A DNA stretch of 64,000 bases from Desulfocorpusculum sp964414345 (GTDB taxonomy: Bacteria; Desulfobacterota; Desulfocorpusculales; Desulfocorpusculum): contig CAYPWF010000003.1 in assembly GCA_964414345.1 (NCBI GenBank), positions 1 through 64,000 of the forward strand, in the 5' to 3' direction. The position numbers were made by a program, and so were the translations under genes. Positions 16,322-24,151 of the stretch are shown one piece after another. Each line of letters starts with the position of its first letter. Position 1 is the first letter of the stretch. The notes below the pieces were generated by a model that was given only the letters and a program-made list of their open reading frames with translations, made no database searches and was not told where the DNA came from.

Positions 16322-16660
16322 AATCACTCGTCAAAGCCTTTTATTTGGGGGGCTCAAGCCCCAAGCCCACGGCACACTGGGACATATGCCGACTCAGACC
16401 AAAGCTTAATCTGGAACCCAGAATCAGGCTGTTTTTGAGGATGGACCGGTTTGTCCAAACATGTCAAGATAGCCCGCATTATCCATTAATCGTGACTAAA
16501 CTACTACCGCCTAAAGGCGGTGGTTCTTGAGTCCCAACGGATAAAACCGCTGACTTCAGTCGGGGGATATCCTAAGCCTGCGCCTTGGGCGCATACTAAA
16601 GCCTTCGCCTGAAGGCGAGGGTTTTTCTCCCGTTCCCCGAGTGGGACAATAATGCGGGCT
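16322..16660 (-). repeat. Dispersed intergenic repeat, copy 3 (inverted, interrupted)
   Basis: The repeat runs 16322-16495 and resumes at about 16648-16660. Its terminal hairpin reads AGCCCGCATTATCCATTA on the left, then after a 152-bp interruption AATAATGCGGGCT. Rejoined, the two parts restore the hairpin seen at 63860. The final bases supply the TAG stop of the sigma-54 activator gene on the minus strand. Confidence 0.78.
16496..16647. mobile_element. IS200/IS605-like remnant, non-coding, nested in repeat copy 3
   Basis: It splits the terminal hairpin of the surrounding repeat, so it arrived later. It carries ACCGCC-TAAA-GGCGGT (16506-16521), GACTTCAGTCGGGG (16552-16565), TGCGCC/GGCGCA (16579-16592) and CCTTCGCC-TGA-AGGCGAGG followed by GTTTTT. 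AAAGGC hairpins and a GACTTCAGTC hairpin are typical of IS200/IS605/IS1341 ends. No transposase or TnpB reading frame remains and no target duplication is visible, both consistent with the family. The last hairpin can also terminate transcription. Confidence 0.5.
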
Positions 16661-18137
16661 AGGAAAACTCACGGCACAATTGGAAGCGGTTCATAAGCGT
16701 GTAAAGGTAGGATCGGCTTATCCCGAGAGCTTTGGCAGTACGAACCATGTTGTGCTGATTGTCTTTGAGGGCTTGTTGGATGATCTGTTTCTTGGCAATC
16801 CAACCAGAGCTCTTGAGCTTGGAGCCGCATGTGGGAGAATCAGGCAAAGTCAGCTCCATGTCTTCAGGCCTTATCCACTCATCCTGAACTGCAATCGCTC
16901 TTCTGATTCGATTAAAAAGCTCCCTGACATTCCCGGGCCAGTCATGAAGCCTCATGGCCTCCAAAGCTTCCTTAGAGAAACCCTTGCATTTCCAGGCCCG
17001 CTCCATTTTTACCTTCTTGAGGAAATAATGGGCCAAAACTATTACATCCTCTCCCCTCTCCCTAAGGGGAGGCATTCTCACGACAAAAACCCTGAGTCTG
17101 TAATAAAGGTCAGTCCTAAAGAGCTTCTGCCTCTCAAGCATTTCCAAATCTTTGTTGGTGGCAGCTATCAGCCTCGCATCAACCCTTCGGCTGCTCAGCG
17201 AACCCACCCTTTCAATTAAACCATCTTCCAGGAAGCGAAGGAGTTTTGGCTGCAAAGCCGGGGGGAGCTCTCCTACCTCATCCAAAAAAACCGTTCCCCC
17301 ATGAGCCATCTCCAGCTTTCCTTTTTTGGCCTGGTATGCCCCGGTGAAAGCGCCCTTCTCATACCCAAATAGCTCGGCCTCCATGAGCTGCTCAGGGATA
17401 CTGGCACAATTGATGGGCACAAAAGGCCCTTTGCTTCGGCTGCTTCTTTCGTGGATAGCTCTTGCAGCCATCTCTTTTCCGGTACCACTTTCTCCCAAGA
17501 TCAGAACTGGCAGCTCAGTGGTAGCTACTTTACGAATCAGCCCGAAAACCTGCTTCATGGAATCGCTTGAGCCTACGAACTCCTCAACTACTTCGATACC
17601 TGGCTGGCAGCTTTGTGGATGAACGGTTTCCCGAAGGAACTTGATCGCCCTCTCCAGGGCTTCCGCATCTAGGCGGGCAGACAAGTCTGTGAGTATTCTC
17701 AAACGGGATTCCTTCTCCCAGTATGAGAAGTAACCGGGATCATCATAATTCATACTCCAACCGCAAGCGCTGCATCTGCTTGGGGTTAGGGAGTTGGAAC
17801 CGCAATAGTGGCAAGTAGTTGTGGGATACAGGGATTCCCTTATGTGATGCCAGATTTTGAGAAGATCTCCGCGGGTAACCCCGCAGAAGCAAACCCCTTT
17901 TGTCTGAGACTCAGTCCATACGGTTTGGATTCCTATGTCCAAATCTCCGCAGCCGGGGACAGCAAAACGCAACCTCTGATACTCCAAACACTTCTTTCCG
18001 CCCCGAGCCGAATCCGCGGATTTTATGCGTGCTCCTCCAAGGCCCACGTCCACCAAACAGACTGGATACTCCACTCCGTCGGCTGCCATGGCCAAAGCTT
18101 TTGCCTTAAAAGAAACCCTAGGGGCTGCCCTAGCCAT
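16659..18137 (-). CDS. Sigma-54-dependent activator with PilZ, zinc-ribbon, AAA+ and Fis HTH domains
   Basis: 492 aa. An N-terminal PilZ-like domain (about 1-100) opens with R3-AAP-R7, the RxxxR c-di-GMP motif, and has DVGLGGARI where (D/N)xSxxG is expected, so one Ser is Gly. A zinc ribbon follows (Cys109, Cys112, Cys122, Cys125). The AAA+ core (about 185-420) has Walker A GESGTGK, an intact GAFTGA sigma-54 contact loop (262-267), Walker B VFLDEVGE and WPGNVREL. The C-terminus is a Fis HTH (KALGISRSYLYTLM). It should open sigma-54 promoters in response to c-di-GMP, unlike response-regulator activators that need phosphorylation. GAGAGG precedes the ATG. Its stop lies in a repeat copy. The amyloid operon's -24/-12 promoter is a likely target. 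Confidence 0.85.
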   Translation of the reverse strand: MARAAPRVSFKAKALAMAADGVEYPVCLVDVGLGGARIKSADSARGGKKCLEYQRLRFAVPGCGDLDIGIQTVWTESQTKGVCFCGVTRGDLLKIWHHIRESLYPTTTCHYCGSNSLTPSRCSACGWSMNYDDPGYFSYWEKESRLRILTDLSARLDAEALERAIKFLRETVHPQSCQPGIEVVEEFVGSSDSMKQVFGLIRKVATTELPVLILGESGTGKEMAARAIHERSSRSKGPFVPINCASIPEQLMEAELFGYEKGAFTGAYQAKKGKLEMAHGGTVFLDEVGELPPALQPKLLRFLEDGLIERVGSLSSRRVDARLIAATNKDLEMLERQKLFRTDLYYRLRVFVVRMPPLRERGEDVIVLAHYFLKKVKMERAWKCKGFSKEALEAMRLHDWPGNVRELFNRIRRAIAVQDEWIRPEDMELTLPDSPTCGSKLKSSGWIAKKQIIQQALKDNQHNMVRTAKALGISRSYLYTLMNRFQLCREFS

Positions 18138-18477
18138 CTTGTGTACCTCTCGGCCGCCGAAAGAGAAACTTCTACACCCTAATCCTCAAGGGCTCATGTC
18201 AGACTCCTGAGGCCAATTTTTCCCTTTTCAGGATGTCATACTCACCCTCTCCAGATCCCCAGTCAATCGGAAAATTCCTGATTTTTGACTAAGAGGCTTC
18301 CTGAGGTTGGGCAGTTTATTAAGATGTATCGATGAGGCCCGGTCATTGGGCGTTGGATACCCGTTCTTCATCCAGGCTAAAGAAGATCAAGGGGGTTTAT
18401 CTTGATCTGCTCAAAGAGAAATGTGTTGGCACGGCAGAATAAAATGAGGGCCAGGCAAAAGCCTGACCCTCTTTACG
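18138..18477. other. Upstream region of the sigma-54 activator; inverted repeat only
   Basis: This 340-bp stretch separates the activator gene from the tRNA gene and should carry the activator promoter reading leftward. An 8-bp perfect inverted repeat AGATCAAG/CTTGATCT with a 9-nt loop lies at 18384-18408. TTGGCACGGCAG near 18427 lacks a -12 element. No small gene is evident. Confidence 0.4.
18447..18470 (-). terminator. Terminator of tRNA-Arg
   Basis: On the minus strand GAGGGTCAGGC-TTTT-GCCTGGCCCTC forms an almost perfect stem followed by ATTTTATT, 8 bases after the tRNA 3' end. Confidence 0.75.
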
Positions 18478-18551
18478 TACCCCCGGCAGGATTCGAACCT
18501 GTGGCCTACGGATTAGGAATCCGTCGCTCTATCCTCCTGAGCTACGGGGGC
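18478..18551 (-). tRNA. tRNA-Arg (CCT anticodon)
   Basis: Read on the minus strand, GCCCCCG pairs with CGGGGGT (G-U at position 1-72) and GCTC...GAGC forms the D arm. ACGGA-TTCCTAA-TCCGT is the anticodon arm with CCT, and CAGG-TTCGAAT-CCTG the T arm. CCA is not encoded. It decodes AGG (Arg). Confidence 0.93.
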
Positions 18552-18611
18552 TAGGTCAAGATATTTTCCTACTTGCTCCGCCCCTAGTCAAGAACCCTGC
18601 CTTGCCCTACT

Positions 18612-18884
18612 TCAGCCAGTCATCTCCACCCTCACGAAATAAACCCTTTTTGCTCCCTCCTCCACCAGTTTGAACCAGTTGGCCTGCATGCAGACAGCCC
18701 CCCAGTGGAACCCCCCTGTTACGAGCAAACGCCTGACCGCACGGCCAACCCGCTGCCCTTCTCCTGCATACCAGCGCTGACCTCTGGCATTCATGGCTTC
18801 CTGGATCTGGGCCCATGCTTCAAGGCTCAGGTTTTGAACCAGGTAGGTCACGGCCGCATCCCACTCCAGCTCGGAGATGTCCAT
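18612..18884 (-). CDS. Small hypothetical protein (about 90 aa)
   Basis: Starting at ATG 18884, with AAGGA 7-8 bases upstream, the product is 90 aa: MDISELEWDAAVTYLVQNLS, a helix with Ala/Gln, then a Gly/Arg-rich middle and FHWGAVCMQANWFKLVEEG. The spacing of an N-terminal AVxYLxxNLS helix and a later GxxW resembles small domains such as DUF6794, but this is a weak match. It is cytoplasmic. An in-frame ATG 15 codons upstream has no ribosome site. Confidence 0.5.
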   Translation of the reverse strand: MDISELEWDAAVTYLVQNLSLEAWAQIQEAMNARGQRWYAGEGQRVGRAVRRLLVTGGFHWGAVCMQANWFKLVEEGAKRVYFVRVEMTG

Positions 18885-19209
18885 GCCGTTGTCCTTGGGC
18901 CACCTGGACCTTGAGCTCAAAGGACTCATGCCTTGCTCTAGGCTCCCATGACAAGAATTGGATCTTAATCTTTGAGGTCAGACTCCCCTTTGGTGGAAGC
19001 TGTTCCCACACCTTTTTGAGGGCCTGTGGGAGCCCATGGGGAGCCTCAACATGTTGCGGATTCTATACCAAGCATGGCTCTAGGGCAACCTGTATCCAAA
19101 TCTTTCTGCCCCTGGACCCCTGGCAAAAGAGCCACCAGAGCCATATATTGAAAAAGAGAGAAAAATTCCCGGCTGGGGAAAAAGCTTCAAGCTCCAGGAG
19201 GTGGTAGGA
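18885..19209. other. Intergenic region, nothing recognised
   Basis: About 325 bp between two small genes pointing away from each other. Frames open on the plus strand here lack ribosome sites and have unnatural composition. I see no repeat or RNA. Confidence 0.35.
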
Positions 19210-19329
19210 ATGGGAATGGAAAGGTTCAAGGATATTATTCGCAGGGCCCTGGAGGCCTTAGGCTCACTAAAACCAACCCGCAAGGGGCTGGATCCTGACA
19301 GATGGAGATATTACCGCTACCTGAAGTAA
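19210..19329 (+). CDS. Small ORF of 39 aa with strong ribosome-binding site
   Basis: AGGAGGTG lies 6-7 bases before ATG 19210 (an in-frame ATG at 19216 is an alternative). The peptide is MGMERFKDIIRRALEALGSL then KPTRKGLDPDRWRYYRYLK, a basic amphipathic helix followed by an aromatic, Arg-rich tail. The near-perfect Shine-Dalgarno, sensible composition and a 9-bp hairpin 17 bp after the stop support a real gene. It is too short for routine gene calling. Function unknown; the basic tail could bind nucleic acid or membrane. Confidence 0.5.
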   Translation: MGMERFKDIIRRALEALGSLKPTRKGLDPDRWRYYRYLK

Positions 19330-19346
19330 TGCTTTGAAAGATCTCC

Positions 19347-19371
19347 AAGGAGGGGCCCAAGTCCCCTCCTT
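19347..19371. terminator. Hairpin between convergent genes
   Basis: AAGGAGGGG (19347-19355) pairs perfectly with CCCCTCCTT (19363-19371) around a 7-nt loop, between the small ORF (plus) and the next minus-strand gene. No long T run follows on either strand, so strength is uncertain. Confidence 0.5.
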
Positions 19372-19447
19372 ACCACAACCAGTTTCCCAAAGCCCCACTG
19401 GATTGCCCCCTGATCACTGATTCCTCTCCCAAAAAAACAAGCCAAGC

Positions 19448-20227
19448 TTAATTAGTTCTCAGGACCCATTGCAACTTCACCGCGCAGCTGCCTGGTTGGG
19501 TCCCCTGAACCTCAACCGCCGCTTTTCCAGGGCCCGGCTGAAAGGGATGAACCATCACGACCACTGGGAAGCCCTGACTAACCCAGGGGCAGGAAACCCA
19601 CCCAAAAGACTCCCTGTCCTTAAGAGTTTGCAGAAACGATTCGGGCTCAAAAGCACCCATGATAAGCAGCCGAGCCTCTGGATCCTGTTTCAAGATTATC
19701 CCTGCCAGCCTGGCAGCCGCCCTTTGAACCGAAATCCCGATTCCGGATCCCTTACCGGTACGTGACACCTCATCCGCGAGTATCACGTGCAGAAGACCTC
19801 CTGGAGCATCCAGCATGCAGTAAAAGATCCTAGTGCCCAGGCCTGGTTCAAAAAGATCTTGGAAACCGGCCAAGGGGAACAAACTTAGGATAGCCGGCTT
19901 GCGCCCCTCGGGTCCGTCTCCAGTAATCCAGGTCACATAACTCGCATCATTCGGTCCTAAGGCCCTGTTGAGGGGCCAGATAAGCTCCTCCAGCTCTTGG
20001 GCACCTCGCACCCCCATAAGCCCCACCACATGAGGGTGTTGCATCCCTGTGTTTTCCCCCAAAACCGCTTTCACAAACTCCTGGGCCCGACTTGCGTCCG
20101 GCATGAAAACACCGTTTGCCTCCTCAAGCCTCAAAATCATCAATCCGAGGCTGTCATCTTGTTCCGGGGATGCCCCTGCAAAAGAAGCCATACCCAGGAT
20201 CAGCAAACACATAAGAGCTGGTTTCAA
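19448..20227 (-). CDS. Secreted protein, possibly a degenerate endonuclease/exonuclease/phosphatase fold
   Basis: 259 aa with a signal peptide (cleavage near FAGA, residue 19). Several segments fall in the order expected of DNase I/EEP domains: HPHVVGLMGVRGAQELEEL (DVVGLQEV-like), ILSLFPLAGF (SRxPI-like), LLHVILADEVSR (NTHL-like) and ARLLIMGAFEPESF (LLGDFNAxP-like). In each, the catalytic Glu, His, Asp or Asn is replaced, so if the match is right the protein is an inactive relative. The pattern similarity is my own reading. It follows the peroxiredoxin gene in the same direction by 56 bp. Confidence 0.5.
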   Translation of the reverse strand: MKPALMCLLILGMASFAGASPEQDDSLGLMILRLEEANGVFMPDASRAQEFVKAVLGENTGMQHPHVVGLMGVRGAQELEELIWPLNRALGPNDASYVTWITGDGPEGRKPAILSLFPLAGFQDLFEPGLGTRIFYCMLDAPGGLLHVILADEVSRTGKGSGIGISVQRAAARLAGIILKQDPEARLLIMGAFEPESFLQTLKDRESFGWVSCPWVSQGFPVVVMVHPFQPGPGKAAVEVQGTQPGSCAVKLQWVLRTN

Positions 20228-20283
20228 GGCCCTTCCCCTCGAGCTTTTGCCGCCATCCCCGACAAATCTCCCCGGGTTTGGCT

Positions 20284-20871
20284 TCAGTGGGTTGAAAGAT
20301 ACCTTTTCAGCCCCTCCGGATCAGCCACCATGGTTTCCTTCCCTTCCTCCCAGTCGGCCGGGCAGACCTGTCCTTGGTGGGTAGTCACGAACTGAAAAGC
20401 TTTTAAGATCCTCATGGCCTCGTTCACCGAGCGCCCCACTGCCAGATGGTTAACAGTGGCGTGGACTACTGTCCCCTCTGGGTTCACCAAGAAAAGCCCC
20501 CTCAGGGCCACGCCCTCATCCTCCAGGAGGATCCCGTAGTCCCGCGCCACCCTCTTGTTGATGTCCGAAAGAAGGGGGAAATTCAGGCTGCCGCCCAAAC
20601 CCCCTTCCTCCCTCTTGGTCTCCACCCAGGCCTTGTGCACGAACTTGGAGTCCACGGAAATACCCCACACCTCGCAGTTGAGGCTTCGAAACCGCTCCAT
20701 TGACTCGGAAAAATTAATTACCTCTGTAGGGCAGACAAAAGTGAAATCAAGAGGATAGAAAAGTAAAAAAACCCATCTGCCTCTAAGTTCCGAAAGACGG
20801 AATTTGTGGAAATGACCTTCCTGAAATCCCTCCAGCTCGAAATCCGGTGCCGGTTTGCCTACCAGGTTCAT
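20284..20871 (-). CDS. 2-Cys peroxiredoxin (AhpC/Prx1 type)
   Basis: 195 aa starting MNLVGKPAPDFEL. The peroxidatic Cys lies in DFTFVCPTEV and the resolving Cys in the C-terminal QVCPADW, followed by a helical tail, which is the typical 2-Cys arrangement. It reduces hydrogen and alkyl peroxides using thioredoxin or a dedicated reductase, neither of which is nearby. I chose ATG 20871 because GGAGG is 7 bases upstream; the ATG six codons earlier lies before this ribosome site. Useful in an organism facing oxygen stress. Confidence 0.92.
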   Translation of the reverse strand: MNLVGKPAPDFELEGFQEGHFHKFRLSELRGRWVFLLFYPLDFTFVCPTEVINFSESMERFRSLNCEVWGISVDSKFVHKAWVETKREEGGLGGSLNFPLLSDINKRVARDYGILLEDEGVALRGLFLVNPEGTVVHATVNHLAVGRSVNEAMRILKAFQFVTTHQGQVCPADWEEGKETMVADPEGLKRYLSTH

Positions 20872-20969
20872 GTTCGTACCTCCTTTCAATTCAGATAGAA
20901 TTTGGCCCTAGGCCTTCCTTTTCTAAAGTCTGCCCCTGCCATGGATGGAGGTCAAGAACCCTTGAGCTG

Positions 20970-22802
20970 CTAACAACTCTTCGCCAATTCTTCTGCCTGC
21001 TCTATCAGTTTTTCCAATATGCTCAACCCCTTTCTCCAAAGTTCGGGGTCATTCAGATCCAAACCCGCCTTGGACACAACCTGCTGGGGGGATTCGGCGC
21101 CTCCTGTTGAGAGCATATCCAGATATCCCTCCACAAAGCCCCCGCCTTTTTTCTTAAACCTGGCAAAAAGAGCCAGCACCAACAGCTCACCGAATGCATA
21201 GGCGTAAACATAGCCCGGGGTGTGCAAGAAATGAGGAATGTAGCTCCACCAAAGGGAATAGTCCTCGGTGAGAACCATTGAGTCGCCCAGCATGGCCCCC
21301 TGGGTCTGGATCCAGATGCTGCCCAACTCCTCCGTGGTGAGTTCCCCCCCTTCTCGCCTCCTGGTGTGGTACTGCTCCTCGAAGCGGTTCATGGCTATCT
21401 GCCTGAAGACCGTGGCCAGGATGTCCTCGATCTTTCCGCAGAGCATGGCCAGGCGCTCCCTTGGCTCACTCAGACGTGAGATGATCCTCTCGAAGGTGAG
21501 CATCTCGCCGAATACCGACGCTGTCTCAGCTATGGTCAAAGGGGTCTGGCTGTTGAGAAAGCCCCTGGATGAGGCCAGGAACTGGTGCACCCCGTGGCCT
21601 AGCTCATGGGCCACGGTCATCACATCCCTCAGCTTCCCGGTGAAGTTCACCATGACATAGGGGTGAACCGATGGGACCGCCGGGTGGCTAAAGGCTCCCC
21701 CCCTCTTGCCCGGCCTCACAGGAGCGTCTATCCATCCCTCTCGGAAAAACCTGGCGGCTATCTGCGCCATCTCTGGAGCAAAGCCCTCGAAGGCCCCCAA
21801 GACCTCCTCCAAGCACTGGGACCAGCTCACCCGCCGCTCCAAGCCGGGCAAAGGCGCATACCTGTCGTAATCATATAGCGCATCCAGGCCCAGGAGTTTC
21901 CGCTTCAGGTGATAGTAGCGCTGGGGCAGGTCATAGCGGGCCGTGACCGCATCCACCAGTGAGCCCACCATCTGGTCACTTATCTCGTTGGCCAGATTCC
22001 TGGCCGAAAGCCAGTGCGGGTATTTCCGAAGCCTGTCCTCAATAGCCTTGTCCGAGGCCACCATGTTGAAGATGAAGGTGAGGGTCCTGAGTCTGCCCTT
22101 GAGTCCCTCTGTCATGGCCTTGGCTGCCTTCTGTCGCTCCTGCCTCTCTGGCCTGTAGAGCCGGCTCAAAACCTCCTCCTCGGTGAGGGGCTGGCCGTCT
22201 ATCTGAAATGGGATATCGCTCATGGTCTCCTCGAAAAACCTGACCCATGCGGATCCCCCTGTCACCGACTTCTCCGCCAGGATTCTCTCCTCCGGCTCAC
22301 TAAGAAGGTGCGGCCTATAGCGCCTGGCCGAGCTCAGGTAGTGGCGCCACTTGGCCAGCTCGGGCCGTGACAGGAGTTCCCCTGCATGCTCCTCAGGAAC
22401 CTGCACCCACTCCAACTCAAAGAACAAAAGCTGGCTTCTCAACTGTGCCTCATGCTCCCGGACGCTCTGAAGGAGCTTCCCCCGCTCTGGATCCCTGGTG
22501 TCTGTCACGAACCAAAGATGGGAAAAGCTCTCTGCCTTGCCCAAAAGCTCTAGTATCTGTTCGTACTCCACCATGGCGGTATGGAGCTGAGCAGCATCCA
22601 GACCTGCAATCTTTCCAAGGTACCTCTCCCTAAAAGCCGCTGCCCGTGAGAGGCTCTCCTCCAGATCCTTGGGCAAAAGGGGATCCGCCGGCCCCTCATA
22701 GAGGTGAGACAGATCCCAGAAAACCTCCTCGGCCCCTGTGGAGCCCCCAAGGCTTTCAGATCCTGCCAGGACTTCTTTCTTGTCGCGAGTGCTCCCTCCC
22801 AT
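20970..22802 (-). CDS. pepF: M3 family oligoendopeptidase (PepF-like)
   Basis: 610 aa, the usual length. The zinc site HELGHGVHQF (HEXXH) and a downstream Glu in LTIAETASVFGEML give the M3 gluzincin ligands. The N-terminal two-thirds is the helical lid domain, with motifs such as LSARNLANEISDQMV typical of the PepF/M3B group. It cleaves oligopeptides of about 7-20 residues in the cytoplasm. It could act on peptides imported by the ABC system at 49.9-55.2 kb. Slight N-terminal length uncertainty: the first ~20 residues are low-complexity. Confidence 0.9.
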   Translation of the reverse strand: MGGSTRDKKEVLAGSESLGGSTGAEEVFWDLSHLYEGPADPLLPKDLEESLSRAAAFRERYLGKIAGLDAAQLHTAMVEYEQILELLGKAESFSHLWFVTDTRDPERGKLLQSVREHEAQLRSQLLFFELEWVQVPEEHAGELLSRPELAKWRHYLSSARRYRPHLLSEPEERILAEKSVTGGSAWVRFFEETMSDIPFQIDGQPLTEEEVLSRLYRPERQERQKAAKAMTEGLKGRLRTLTFIFNMVASDKAIEDRLRKYPHWLSARNLANEISDQMVGSLVDAVTARYDLPQRYYHLKRKLLGLDALYDYDRYAPLPGLERRVSWSQCLEEVLGAFEGFAPEMAQIAARFFREGWIDAPVRPGKRGGAFSHPAVPSVHPYVMVNFTGKLRDVMTVAHELGHGVHQFLASSRGFLNSQTPLTIAETASVFGEMLTFERIISRLSEPRERLAMLCGKIEDILATVFRQIAMNRFEEQYHTRRREGGELTTEELGSIWIQTQGAMLGDSMVLTEDYSLWWSYIPHFLHTPGYVYAYAFGELLVLALFARFKKKGGGFVEGYLDMLSTGGAESPQQVVSKAGLDLNDPELWRKGLSILEKLIEQAEELAKSC

Positions 22803-22957
22803 GCCTCAAACCTCTTCTTTCGGAATTTTTGAGAAGCACCATTCAATGAGGAACAACTTTCAGATCTAGAAAAATGAGGAAGCCTCCCCGATCCTCTGGG
22901 ACCAGCCCCTTGGGGAGGCGCCAAATCCTAGCTTCCTTTCCAGCTCAGCAACACAAT

Positions 22958-24151
22958 TCAGCTTAGGTTTCCTAGAGCCTCCTGAATCCTGTCCAGCCCC
23001 TTTTTTATCTCTTCCATGGACAGAGCAAATGAAAGCCTTATGTGGCAATCCGATCCGAACGGCTCCCCTGCCACCACTGCCACCCGTGCCTCCTCAAGAA
23101 GGTATGAGGCCATATCCGAAGGAGTTCTAACTTCCCTTCCCCTGTAGCTCTTGCCCAAGTGATCGGATATGTTGGGGAAAACATAAAAAGCCCCAAAAGG
23201 CTCCAGGCAACTTACCCCTTCCATGCTGTTTAGCCTATCCACCATGTAGCGCCTTCTTCTGTCGAATTCCTGAACCATTTCGACCACGCAGTCCTGCTGC
23301 CCCCTGAGGGCCGCCACTGCCGCCTTCTGGGCGATGGATGTGGGATTGGAGGTGCTCTGGCCCTGCACCGTGTCCATGGCTGATATGAGCTCCTGTGGCC
23401 CAAGGGCGTAGCCTATTCTCCATCCGGTCATGGCGTAGGTCTTGGAAACGCCGTTGACCAAAATGGTGGAATCCGCAAGCTCCCGGCTGACCTTGACTAT
23501 GTGTCCCGGCTCCGAGTCCGTGTACAACAGCTTGTCGTAAATATCGTCAGAGATAACCAGAAGCCCCTCCTCCAGGATCACGCGACCCAGCGCCTCCATC
23601 TCCTCCTGCGTGTACACAGAGCCCGTGGGATTGCTGGGGCTGTTGAGGATCAGGCCCCTTGACCTGGGCGTGATTGCCCGCCTGAGCTCCTCCGGCCTCA
23701 CCTTGAAACCGTGCTCCTCCCTGGTGGGCACTATCACAGCAGTGGCCCCTGCCATGGCCAATATCTCGGGATAGGAGACCCAGTATGGAGATGGGATCAG
23801 GACCTCGTCCCCCTCCTGGAACAGGGCCATGACCGCATTGTACACCGCGTGTTTGGCCCCACAGCAGACTATCACCTGCGAGCGCTCATACCTGAGGCCC
23901 AGATCCTGCCACACCCTGTCCCTTATGGCATCTTTCAGTTCCTCTGTGCCGCCCACCGGGGTGTACTTGGTGAACCCCTCCAGGGTGGCCTGGATGGCCG
24001 CCTCCTTTATGTGGGAGGGGGTGTCGAAGTCCGGCTCCCCGGCCCCAAACCCCACCACGTCTATGCCCTGGGCCTTCATGGCCTTGGCCCTGGCGCTTAT
24101 GGCCAGGGTAGCCGATGGTTGTATCCTCTTCATGCGGTCCGCCAATCTCAC
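22958..24151 (-). CDS. Class I aminotransferase (aspartate aminotransferase-like)
   Basis: 397 aa, PLP fold type I. FGAGEPDFDTP, NSPSNPTG (Asn and Pro of the cofactor site), SDDIYDKLLY, the Schiff-base Lys in NGVSKTYAMTGWRIGY and the substrate Arg in HIRLSFA are all present, matching the AspC/PatA group. I chose GTG 24151: AGGAGG lies 8 bases upstream and the GTGA overlaps the stop of coaD, so the genes are coupled; longer forms would intrude into coaD. It transfers amino groups between aspartate (or aromatic) amino acids and 2-oxoglutarate. Exact substrate not visible. Confidence 0.9.
   Translation of the reverse strand: MRLADRMKRIQPSATLAISARAKAMKAQGIDVVGFGAGEPDFDTPSHIKEAAIQATLEGFTKYTPVGGTEELKDAIRDRVWQDLGLRYERSQVIVCCGAKHAVYNAVMALFQEGDEVLIPSPYWVSYPEILAMAGATAVIVPTREEHGFKVRPEELRRAITPRSRGLILNSPSNPTGSVYTQEEMEALGRVILEEGLLVISDDIYDKLLYTDSEPGHIVKVSRELADSTILVNGVSKTYAMTGWRIGYALGPQELISAMDTVQGQSTSNPTSIAQKAAVAALRGQQDCVVEMVQEFDRRRRYMVDRLNSMEGVSCLEPFGAFYVFPNISDHLGKSYRGREVRTPSDMASYLLEEARVAVVAGEPFGSDCHIRLSFALSMEEIKKGLDRIQEALGNLS

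Noticed and set aside
18427..18442. TTGGCACGGCAG as a -24 element near the tRNA gene
   Set aside because: No GC/TTGC at the -12 position on the right spacing.
18815..19207. 130-aa plus-strand frame
   Set aside because: Partly antisense to a better-supported minus-strand gene, Cys/Ser/Pro-rich and without a ribosome site.
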